Source of the DNA: Ephemerocybe angulata
Lineage: Eukaryota; Basidiomycota; Agaricomycetes; Agaricales; Psathyrellaceae
Assembly (NCBI GenBank): GCA_013368325.1
Contig: JAACJK010000059.1
Location: 744,001 to 808,000, forward strand
DNA length: 64,000 nucleotides
Reading direction: 5' to 3'
The notes under the pieces are model-generated. The model searched no databases and was not told the DNA's origin. It worked only from the letters and a program-made list of their open reading frames with translations. Positions 54,917 through 64,000 of the stretch are shown in pieces (the stretch's first letter is position 1; every line of letters starts with the position of its first letter). Both the position numbers and the translations under genes were made by a program.

Positions 54917-57585
54917 ATGCTCACACCCCCTCCGACAATTCGCAATGCATCGACTGACTTGAGGCCGCCGCAGGCAAGCCATGACCTGAACTGGCCTTTT
55001 GAGCGCATCCCCAAGGGCGAGAAGCCAACATATGGTCACCCTGAGCTTGAGCGCCGGGATTATTGCACCTTGAAGACCATTCTTCGTGAACATCCTATAA
55101 AAGCTGGGACGTCGGTCGACGTTTTCGACGCAGAGCCTGGAGATACCGGCCATGTAGTACAGAAAAGGGATCTCAACCATGAACAGTTGGTCGCTCATCT
55201 CGAGGTGAGTTTGTATCAGGGATTCAGCTGGACCGTCCATTGACGCTTATCTTGACTAGTCGGGTAGAAATACCTGGGCTCCGCCTGTCTTGCGTATCAT
55301 GTATGTAGCCTTCCCATAACCAATCTACATCCTATGTCTAAACAAAACTAGGTTTTTGAATGAACCTGCCGTTGTTCCAGCGGACCCAAAGCCCAGCGAA
55401 TCACCCCACGGCACCCAACTTGCTCTTCATCCCTCAACAATCTACTATTTTATCAAACATATGAGAGTGCACCCGGGATTCTTCATAAACATTCTAGCTA
55501 CACCCACGCTTCTAAAGGCAGGGAATGCCATGTTCATGACGTATCAGCAAGACGGTAGAACTGCCGCCTCCATCCGTAAGTGTATGACCATTCGCCTCAG
55601 CTGCAATCTCAAGTATCCCGATGCACATTACAGAAGGCTTCTTCAGCTACACTACCAACGGTGTAACGGGAAACGCTTGGTTTAAACACGACTTGGATAG
55701 GGGAACATCCTTTTATATCCTGGAAGGCTGTCCCGCTGGGGCCAAAGCGAGTATCTTGGAATGGGGACGAGCATGGGGGGCAGGTTATCGTAATCTTGAC
55801 ATCCGACGCCCATTCGCCCTTGAAACCTTGATTTTTAACGAGGTCATTTGGGGCATATCTGGCGCTATTGCCCACACCAACCACAATTTCTTGAAGTATG
55901 TGCGTATGTCTTATTGAGTTTCTAGGAGTTCTGTCTTACACGATGAAATAAAGGAAGGCCTCAATCTCGAAGCTTGCGGTGGTGAACAACTCAAATCTGC
56001 AGTTCTTGAGCTGTACACACTGTCCAAGGCATTTCACATTGCAGAGGAAGCGCTGGATACCGTGACTGAGCAGCTCCATTACCTGCATCAAGTTTGGGAA
56101 CACCTACGTCCAGGAGCGCCAAAATGGGATCTAGGTGGATGGGCCAACAGTCGCTTCAAAAAGAACAAATCCTTCGCTGGTGATTCTCTTTGGTTCCTTC
56201 TCACTAAAACGAGGACGTTGAGCCGCAGGGCGAACAACTTGCAAAAACGGGCCGACGTCCAAATTGGCTTATTCACCAATATCCTGCCGACGAAGCTTGC
56301 ATCGGAGGCGCCGAATCGGTCTCCAACGAGAATGTGAGTATTGTACCCTTTTCAGCCAACTTAGACGGGTAGCCTGATGATTCTGCAGTGCGCTTGCCCT
56401 GCCTTTCCTCCTTCTTGGAAGCTTTGTCGCGGTGAGTATCTACAACTCTACCCACTCTCGCGCTTAAACTTGTGCTACGGAAGGCTTACTATCCGCGCGA
56501 TAGGGTATATCAATCCCAGTCACGCATTTACAACAGGTAGTCTCCGTGATCATCGACGCATACCGCGCGAACAACGGTTGGAGGTTGGAGATCTGGCTTG
56601 GCCTTCTTTTTCCCTTTTTCCTTCTTGGCCGCTATCGAGGGACCCTAAGGTCCATTGTCATAACCTGGATTGCCCGAATGCGTGCTACTTGGACGGCATG
56701 GAGCATGAAACAGGCAGAAGCTTTCCTGCAATCGAAAAATAGCGCTAGTATAGAAACGCAATCCCAACACACCCCTGAGCCCATCGCCGCCCCCGTTCCC
56801 CAGCGCAATCTCGAGGCTTACACCCAGGAGCTTTGGGATTGGGACTTCTCCAACTCAGAAAAGGCACGACGGTCAAACTCGTACAATGTTTCCCCTTCCG
56901 AGCCTGCGGAGATTTATGACACTCCGGGCACCCCTTACATGCCCCCGTTTGACTCACCGATACAGGAGCCTCCGACGTTGCCCTCGTTGGACTCTTCGGC
57001 ACAGGAAGCTCCGAACATGGCATTCCCTTGGCTAACTCCAGGCCCAAGTTCACCCTTGGTGCTGACCGATTCAGAACCCACCCCACTCAGCGCCCCCAGT
57101 CCCGACCCATGGAACTATAACTATCAGCCTGAATATACGAGCCACCAACCCTACTTTCCGGGGTACAACGGAACCCCTCCACCACCTACACCTCGAATGT
57201 CAAGACCCGGAGTGCTGCCATATAGTGAAGACGGCACTTCCCTTAACCCATGGGTGAGTTTTGTGTCCCAACCAAATGACCAGCGACTTCAACGTTTAAC
57301 GTTTAACTCTTAATTTCTTAATCCCAATTGCAGGGGGTTTATGGCCGCCATCCTTCGGCTCCCACTCCGCCCGATGAAAGGGGTGACACGAAGGATGAAC
57401 TTCCAGAGCAAGGCGATACTACAGCAGAGATACCATGGTCGAATAGGATTGGGCGCTCCAGGTCAACCCCAAGGAAAGCACGCATGAGTCGAGCGGACGA
57501 CAGCGGCTTGGCGGCGGGTGAGACGAGGAAAGAGACACTCTTACTAAGTGGCAAGAAGAAGAAAAAAGGAGGAAAGCAGCGATAG
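54917..57585 (+). CDS. Orphan membrane protein with CorA-like C-terminal hairpin
   Basis: 747 aa from eight exons: 54917-55204, 55260-55300, 55352-55575, 55634-55899, 55954-56333, 56389-56431, 56504-57253, 57334-57585. I do not recognise a characterised relative. The N-terminal half is soluble (ERRDYCTLKTILREHPI, VHPGFFINILATPTLLK, GTSFYILEGCP). A helical segment rich in Arg/Leu (TRTLSRRANNLQKRADVQI) leads into two hydrophobic stretches (ALALPFLLLGSFVAGI and IWLGLLFPFFLLGRY). That helix-plus-hairpin layout resembles CorA-type proteins, but the GMN signature is absent. The C-terminal 200 residues are Pro/Ser-rich and end in a Lys tract. Introns at 55900-55953 and 56432-56503 have alternatives. 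Function unknown. Confidence 0.65.
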
Positions 57586-58295
57586 TGGTGGCCTTCGTCC
57601 AAATGCTCACAACAAGGCGTGGCAACCACAGGAAGAAACGAAGACATGTGGTAAAGGAATATAATACAAATTGCCCGTTTACTTTCGCTACTATTCAGTC
57701 AATAACTTCTGGAATCCTTCTTAAGTCTACCGCGCGAAAAAGCAACAACCACAGAACAAAGACTCAAACGAACACATCCCCCAATCACTCGATACCCAAT
57801 ATCCAAGGTTAGGAGAAGAAAAAATGCGCTAGGAGGTAAGAATGGAAAGAAATGATCGTGTCATTTCCAGGGAGGAGAAGGACAACGATAGCGCGCGCAC
57901 AGGAGGGTAAGCTTGAAGCCAACAAACAGGAGGGGATGGTATGTAAAGAAGCGCAAGTGTAAGAAGTGAGTGCAAAGCCAATTAAACGAGCCTGGGGAAA
58001 GTAGATTGAGAGGCTTCACGAACGATGGTGCAGGTGGCCGATACTAGATAGTGTACCTAGAAAACGAGGGTAGGGTGGAAGGGTATGATGGGTGGTGCGA
58101 TGCGAGCGTTGAGCCAAGGGCTCTTTCTGTCCATGCTTCGAACGAACGGGTCGACAAATGAAGGATGACTGCAATTCATCTATCCTTCAGCGGTAGAAAA
58201 ACGCCGGTCCCTACCGCGAGACGAGGAACAGCCAAGGATGATGAAAGGTGTGTCGGGTCAGAGAAAGTAACATCGAGTGTCCGTCATCTAGTTTA
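57586..58295. other. 710-bp tail-to-tail region
   Basis: Between two convergent genes (orphan membrane protein and CDC55). Contains their 3' untranslated regions; the plus strand is purine-rich. No gene seen. Confidence 0.5.
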
Positions 58296-60113
58296 TTACG
58301 CAGCACTGTACAAGAACAAATTGTTCGTTGCAGCGATCTAAGAAACGCGTCAGTATGCATAGCAGCCACTATGTAAGAGTCCCATACCGCAATAGTATTC
58401 TCTCGTGGATGCCAGCTCGCGTGTAAGATCTTCTTATTGAAGTCAAGAGTATCCAACTGCATTGCTTCCCTCAAACCACCAGGACGAGGACCGTTCTTAG
58501 CACCCTTTGCCCCAGGTAAAGGACCACCAATCTTCTTAGCCTTGAAAGCAGACTTGTCGGCCTGAAGAACAACGTCATTCAGATTGTCCGTGTCGTATAT
58601 CCGGAAGTAGTTATGGTATGAGCCTGTCAGCACGTGCCTGTAGAAATGTCGAGATCAGTCAGTATATGGCGCAGAAGTGGCCAATTAATGACGTCGGACG
58701 TACTTGTCATCGCCTCCCCACACACACTCGAACTTGTCGAAGATGCAGTCGTTCTCGTAGAGATCGCACAACTTCCCTCGCAAGTGATCATGGATAGGAA
58801 TGGTTTTCACTGGTCGCGACTCCATGTTAACGTCCCAGATCTTCAGAGAGAGGTAGTCACGCGACAGAATGTATCTGCCATCGTGGCTGAACTTAACATC
58901 GGAGATCGAGGAGATAATCTCTGAGAAGAAGGAGCGTTGCGAAGGGTCCTCCTCCTCCTCAAAACCTGGCCGACAGTTCGTATCAGCTCTCACAACAAAC
59001 GTAGAGATTGAGCCTACATTTGGCGTGTCGATCGCAGAGCGCAGATTCTCGCATGTCAGCTAGCTTGATGTTGCTCTTCGAGCTCGAATACATGAACTGG
59101 TTGCAGTGTGTGGGGTGGAATTCGGTCGCGGTAATGACTTCCGTCAGCTCCTCCATGTTGACCGGTTTGATGTCAACGATATCTAAATGATTGCACAGTC
59201 ATCATTAGTGTCGTTCCATGTGCCCGATCTCAGTACGCACTGAAGCTCTGGTCGCTGATGTTGAGGTTCCAGAGATTGATTCGCAGGTCGTCAGCAGAGA
59301 TGTATGTTTCCTGGTCCGAATTCACCGAGATGGAGTGTATGTGGTATGCATGGGCATTGGCGTAGACCTTGCGAGGGACGGCGGCAATGATGTTGTCTTG
59401 TTGTTGCATACGTGGGAGTCGGAGGTGGGTGGAGGATGGGGGGTGGGCATAGGACGAGTGCCGTCGAAGTGATTCGATTCCGTCACTACTCGCAGCGACT
59501 TCTCGAAAACCTTCCACAGCTTGATTGTTTTGTCTACGAAGATTGTGAGATACAGAAGAAGGCTGCCTCCTGGCCAACTCACCATTCGTGGAGAGAAGGA
59601 AATGGGCGGCATTCTGTCGTTTACACCACTTGATCTTGTTAATCTTCTCCTCAATTTCCAGAGATTTGAGGTAGTCAAATTCAGGTTCGTGCGATTGGAA
59701 TTCGGTGTAGAACTTGTATTCACAGCCTTTTTTCTGCTCAAGCGAGTTAGAGAGAGGGAAACGAGATAGCCACAGCAAGGAGCCGATGGAATGTGATTAA
59801 AGCAGCGCCCGTATACAGGGATGCCACAGATATCGATGTCGGATAAAATCACGCACCATCTCATTCCTCTCAAACAGCACGACGCGACCGCCCTTGTCTC
59901 CAGTTGCGAGGTAGTTGCCAGTGGAGTCAAACTCGACGGTGGAGATGATGTCGGCTACGATTACGTCGAGACAAGTTAATCGTTACGGAAATTCGTCCAA
60001 GATCGAGGGTGGGTCGTGTAGATAGACGTACCCTCCGTTATGTCCTCGACTTCACCCTTATCACCGAAGCACTGAGCAAAGCGCCATCCTCCAGAGCCTG
60101 ATGGGTCATCCAT
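58296..60113 (-). CDS. CDC55: PP2A regulatory subunit B (Cdc55), with an apparent frameshift
   Basis: About 448 aa from eight exons: 60032-60113, 59857-59954, 59583-59733, 59241-59533, 59018-59182, 58704-58965, 58388-58637, 58296-58337. The WD40 propeller reads as the B/PR55 family throughout: [91 protein letters not shown] and the end [10 protein letters not shown]. It targets PP2A in mitotic exit, the morphogenesis checkpoint and nutrient signalling. Exon 4 has 293 nt, two too many or one too few. [17 protein letters not shown] and LRLPRM...[12 protein letters not shown] lie in different frames, with no GT-AG pair between them to switch. The break maps to about 59425-59465, which contains a run of six G (59438-59443). 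Confidence 0.92.
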
Positions 60114-60436
60114 GATAAGTGTCGAGGGATTAGGGAAGATTGGGGGTTAGATGAGGCTGATTGCGCGATGTGGAACTAATATTCAGGGCCTATGCTCTGA
60201 CAACAAAAGCTGAGTGGACGAAAAGTGATGAAATAAGGGCGTTTAGGACAAGGAGCGTGCAGACGGCGTGTCACAGGGGAACGAGGACAACAGCGAGGGC
60301 CCAGGGTGACAAATGCGTGACACGAGTGTTTGGCCCAAGGGATGCCGCCAAACACGGAGGCGTCCGACATTTCCCTGCGCCCTCGTCCTCGACCTCCAAC
60401 TCTCTTTTTCCGTTTTTCAACCCACCTCGCGTCAAG
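60114..60436. promoter_or_regulatory. Bidirectional promoter CDC55/COX7A
   Basis: 323 bp between the two start codons. No other gene seen. Confidence 0.5.
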
Positions 60437-60753
60437 ATGCCCATCGCCCCCATTACCGGCATGCTCAGGAAGCGTTTCTGGCTCGACGTTGGCTGCGCCC
60501 TCGGCCTCGGTGTCAGCGGCGGCTACGCTTTCTGGTACGTGGATCCAACCTTCTGCTTCATTTACCTTCTGACCCCGCCTTTCAGGTACGGTGTTCACCT
60601 CCCCAGCAGTGAGTATATGCTCTCCACTCTTGGGCTAGCCCAATCCAAACCTTTCTCCACACCAACCACATACTGATTCTGCATTCAGTGGAGCGCCAGG
60701 AGAACTTCTACCTCAAGCTCGAGCAAGAGCGCGTCAAGGCCCAGTCTTCGTAG
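60437..60753 (+). CDS. COX9: Cytochrome c oxidase subunit VIIa (COX9-like)
   Basis: 61 aa from three exons: 60437-60534, 60586-60608 (23 nt), 60689-60753. MPIAPITGMLRKRFWLD is followed by one Gly-rich membrane helix (CALGLGVSGGYAFWYGVH) and a charged tail (ERQENFYLKLEQER). This is the layout of fungal subunit VIIa/Cox9, a single-helix nuclear subunit of respiratory complex IV in the inner mitochondrial membrane. Yeast Cox9 is 59 aa. There is no cleavable leader, as in the family. Confidence 0.92.
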
Positions 60754-61020
60754 ACAACACGATATTTAGAAGAAGGACAGCGAGAAGGGAGCTATACCAC
60801 TGTGCATCCTGTACCACCCACCGCCGTTCCATGTTCATCACCACGCCCATCCCCAATATCCAGGTCCAGACCAGTCCAGATCTCGTGCACTGCGTATTCC
60901 GTTCCTCCAGATCCCGAATGACATTACACAACGAGGGGTCGCGCTACGCTAATACGGCATAACAACAGCACGTAGACAAAGTGCATATAGCGTATCGCAT
61001 AAATTAAGCAACGGGCGGGA

Positions 61021-62604
61021 TCATGATTTCAAGATTCCTAAGCGCTTCAGCTCCTCGCAGCTGGGGATAGGCTCGCTCTCGATCTTCTTGACCTTCTCCC
61101 AGTCTGTGTTCCACCCGAACACCCCGACCTCTGCCTCCCGTAGTCGCTCCTTCCTGTCCACTCCCCTCTGGCACTGTCCGTAAAGTTCTTGGGTGTATGT
61201 TCGCTCAACGCCGTCCTCGAATTTCTTGAGAGCAGGTCCGCGTGTTTTGCCCTTGCCATTGAGTTTCTTGTCCGTTGGCACGGTGCCGTCTCTCGTCTCG
61301 ATTCCTTCCTTTCCAACCTTCAGTCCATCCTTCGCCAACTCCGCCCCAATCACGGGGTGTGCTGAGAATTCCGTCGGGTTCACGTAGTAAGGCACACCCA
61401 GATTCCCTGTTTCCATTTGCCCATTATATCTTGTCGTCCCGCTCCATGAATACCGAGGTTCAGGTACTGGCGGTGTCGTAAACAAGCTGGGGAGAGCCGA
61501 GAGAAGCGAGAACCCAAAGAGGATAAGGAGGGGTAGCAACTGAACGAGGATTGACCTCGTGTCTTGCGGCCCAGCCTGCGCATTGGTTGTTTGACCTGGT
61601 CGCCTATATGTCCGCGTTTGCTGGAAACCGTTGGGACCGAATGATGCAGAGAACATAGCTGTAAAGGGCTTAGTTTGGCCCCTGCCAGAATATGCCAGAT
61701 TAGATATACGTACTGGGACCACCAAAGCCACCCGAGAACCCATTTCCGAACCCGCCTCCACCCCCACCGAAGAACATGTTGAAGAGGTCTTCAGGACTAA
61801 TCTCTCCGTCGAACCCGCCACCTCCGAACGATTGTGGGGAGAATCCTGATGATGACGGCCTGCCACCGAAGCGCGATTCGGGGTCAGCCCCACTGCTATC
61901 ATATGCCGCTCGTTTCTGAGGATCTAAGATACAGTGTCAGACAGAATGTTGTTGAGTAACTTGGATGGTCTTACCTGAAAGGACCTGGAAGGCCTTGGAG
62001 ACCACTGTCAGGGGCAAAGTCAGTAGCTGTGACGATGGAGAGAAACGAGCGCCGTACGTTTGAATGCCTCATCCGCTCCAGGTGCACCGTTCTTATCGGG
62101 ATGGAGTGCCAAAGCCAACTGAGAATAGAATGTGAATAGGTGCGAAATAGGCCAGGGGCGATAGTAACACACCTTCCGGTATGCCTTCTTGATGTCGACC
62201 TCCTCACAGTCCTTCTTCACCGACAAGATCTCGTAGTACTCTGTCACTTTGCACGCCCGCACACGTTTGACCACCGCATGCTGCTCCGGGGTATATTCTC
62301 TCTGCGCGCCGCCCGCACCACCCGCTGTCCCATTCGCCTTCGCCGCCGTCTTCTCGCTGCTACCCTGCGGATGCCGATGCTTCATACCGGCTGCTGACGG
62401 GTGTTCTTCCGTCTGTGTGTTCGAGCTCGACGTTGACTGGGCTGAGGACGACTCAATTTCGTCGAGGAGCTTGTCCGCCTGTGGGGTGTCGAAGAGGGCC
62501 TTGGATTTCAGGCAGAACTTCTTCGCGGAAGGGATATTGCCAGCGTCGTAGTGCTTCCGCGCAATCGAGAGGCAGCGCAGGGCTTCGTCCTTGTTGCTTT
62601 CCAT
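61021..62604 (-). CDS. ER-membrane J-domain protein (HLJ1/DNAJB12 type)
   Basis: 456 aa from five exons: 62173-62604, 62058-62118, 61975-62004 (30 nt), 61714-61923, 61021-61658. The N-terminal helix-rich segment (KDEALRCLSIARKHYDAGNI) is typical of the DNAJB12/B14 group. The J domain spans about 118-185, with YYEILSVKKDC and the catalytic HPD in ALHPDKNG. A Gly/Phe-rich stretch follows (about 200-240), then one membrane helix (LVQLLPLLILFGFSLLSAL) and a DUF1977-like C-terminus (YYVNPTEF...). The J domain faces the cytosol and stimulates Hsp70 in ER-associated degradation. Divergent from POF7. Confidence 0.92.
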
Positions 62605-62890
62605 GCTGTCCGATTCGAGTGGTCGGTCTAGGGGGTACAGAGTGGTGGATGGGGGACGAGGGTGAGTCCCTGTCTGGGGACGTGGATTCGTGGAACCAAG
62701 AGATAGCGCACAGGTTAGGGTTAGAAATCTCTGCTATTTCAAGAAATGTCATCATCACGACCAAATCACGACCGTGCGACCCCTGTGCCGATTAGACATA
62801 TAGACTGCATGTTCTGGCACTATTAACACCTCTATTCCTTCCCTTCATCTACCTCTTATTCTCGTTTCAGAGCCTTTGGCTCGCTCGTCT
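62605..62890. promoter_or_regulatory. Bidirectional promoter HLJ1-type/POF7
   Basis: 286 bp between start codons. Contains GGTTAGGGTTAG (62713-62724), two telomere-type repeats in tandem, a possible telobox. Confidence 0.5.
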
Positions 62891-63947
62891 ATGGAGACTC
62901 TCGAAAAACCGAACGACGATTCTGCCGAACTCGCTCGTTTCAGAGCTGAATGGAGAGCTGAAGTCGACCGACGGAGGCAGCAGCTTGAAGGGGACTCGAG
63001 CGCTTCCCAGCCAAAGGATTCCAAGCCAGACGTAGAACCCGTTGGACAGAAGTTTCTGTTCAAGAAGCCAGCCACCAGAGCAACCGCAGGAGCTCAAGCT
63101 TCTGGAACGGGACCCAGTACCGGCGCTGCTACGGGAGCGGGTCCGTCAACGAGTCATCCTGCCATTAGACATGGCGCAATCGCCGCTACTGCTGCGACTT
63201 CACCTGCTTTGAGCAGTGCCCTTGCCATTTACAAAAAGGCAGTTCACTATGAACAGAGTGGGGACCTGGACAATGCATTGGCAGCATACCGCCAGGCATT
63301 CCGTTTGGTATGCTTTTCGGTTCTGACAAAACTATGCTTGTTTAAGCCAAGCACAGGACCCAAATGTAGACCGCGCTTTCCACCTCGAAGAGATGCTCCG
63401 CGCTAAACTCCAAAGCTACTCGGAGAAGGTCCCGGACATCGGTGCTTCCCCGGCGTCCCCGGAGCTTCTTGCGACCAAATTCCAGCAGCTCACGCTGCAG
63501 CCGGATACGCCTTCTCCAACTACGAGGCAGGCTTCTCGGCTACTTATCCATATTATAGAAGCATTCCCTGAAGACGTCAAGTTCGAGCCAGAGGACGAAA
63601 GGCACCCTGTTTACCTGAACCGTCTACCCACTGAGATCTTGTATGTCGTCCTTCGGAAGCTGGATGTCCCAAACTTCGAACGCTTTGCGCGCGTCTGCCG
63701 CAGGGCGCGGTTACTAACCTTAGATCCTGCTTACTGGAGGTGAGCAATTTCCCGCCGTCCCTCGTAAACTATGCTCATGTCGGTTGTTCAGTGAGCTCGT
63801 TCGATCTATACATAAACCACCTCAGCTCCCTAGTGCCGATGACCTGTTGGGACTCGTTCAAACGTACGAGTCTAACTTTAGGCAGCTCTACATCGCGCAA
63901 CCGAGAGTTCGCACAGACGGACTATACATCGCCATTTGCCATTACAC
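62891..63947 (+). CDS. F-box protein Pof7/FBXO9 type (5' part, runs off the window)
   Basis: Exons 62891-63307, 63357-63739 and 63792-63947 are visible; the next intron begins at 63948 (GTAGGC). GCTAAC near the window end looks like a branch point, so the gene continues beyond 64000. About 318 residues are seen. An Ala/Gly/Thr-rich leader precedes a TPR-like repeat (ALAIYKKAVHYEQSGDLDNALAAYRQAF, about 114-142). The F-box is at about 235-280 (LNRLPTEILYVVLRKLDV, FARVCRRARLL, DPAYWRELV). This domain pairing is specific to FBXO9/Pof7/Hrt3, SCF adaptors linked in other organisms to nutrient signalling. The start ATG precedes a Glu-rich helix found in the family. Confidence 0.88.
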
Positions 63948-64000
63948 GTAGGCTTTATTTTTCCAGCTGCTATCTTCGGTGCCGGCTTGAGCTAACCATC

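Noticed and set aside
59230..59778. Single 182-codon frame covering CDC55 exons 3 and 4
   Set aside because: It reads through an intron and replaces the conserved [17 protein letters not shown] block with non-homologous residues, so it is not a way around the frameshift.

Overview
The window reads as nuclear DNA of a filamentous basidiomycete, most likely an Agaricomycete mushroom. The grounds are genes packed close together on both strands, many introns of about 50 nt, frequent GTGCGT/GTAAGT/GTATGT donors, very small exons, and protein families typical of that group (F-box/LRR proteins, a seven-helix orphan family). No rRNA, tRNA, CRISPR array, provirus or intact transposon was recognised. 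All exon chains were assembled by hand from splice signals and reading-frame continuity; every chain but one sums to a whole number of codons. The exception, CDC55, is reported as a finding.

Layout. 1-5.9 kb: gene-poor, with a telomere-like motif and overlapping spurious ORFs. 5.9-16.2 kb: F-box protein, COQ6 (ubiquinone hydroxylase) divergent from SEC6 (exocyst), QNS1 (NAD+ synthetase) convergent on SEC6, and a second F-box/LRR protein. 16.9-31.3 kb: a seven-helix membrane protein, then on the minus strand ACC1 (acetyl-CoA carboxylase), ARPC2 (Arp2/3 complex) and a ZDS1-like PP2A regulator. 31.7-32.9 kb: MZT1 (gamma-tubulin recruitment) divergent from TMA16 (ribosome biogenesis). 34.5-39.2 kb: a phenol-hydroxylase-type FAD monooxygenase, the ubiquitin-eS31 fusion RPS27A, and RFC3 (clamp loader). 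40.5-42.9 kb: a Zn2Cys6 transcription factor. 45.7-52.2 kb: a vacuolar-type zinc transporter (ZRC1/COT1) and EMC5, both split into exons so small that no long ORF marks them, then ZW10/DSL1. 52.2-57.6 kb: the splicing factor RED/IK and an orphan two-helix membrane protein. 58.3-64 kb: CDC55 (PP2A-B), COX7A, an ER J-protein (HLJ1/DNAJB12 type) and the 5' part of a POF7/FBXO9 F-box gene that runs off the end.

Most genes are housekeeping and do not form a pathway cluster. Many sit head-to-head over 130-320 bp (COQ6/SEC6, MZT1/TMA16, RPS27A/RFC3, EMC5/ZW10, CDC55/COX7A, HLJ1/POF7). EMC5/ZW10 joins two ER-membrane functions, and the window holds both a PP2A B subunit (CDC55) and a Zds-type PP2A regulator.

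The best leads are: a ZW10 protein carrying a Dsl1-like acidic tryptophan 'lasso'; five exact copies of ACGATAAC in a 420-bp intergenic stretch; an apparent frameshift at a G6/C6 tract in CDC55; two MCB boxes just upstream of RFC3; and a 13-nt exon inside the Zn2Cys6 DNA-binding domain. I did not find a convincing, wholly new multi-gene system.
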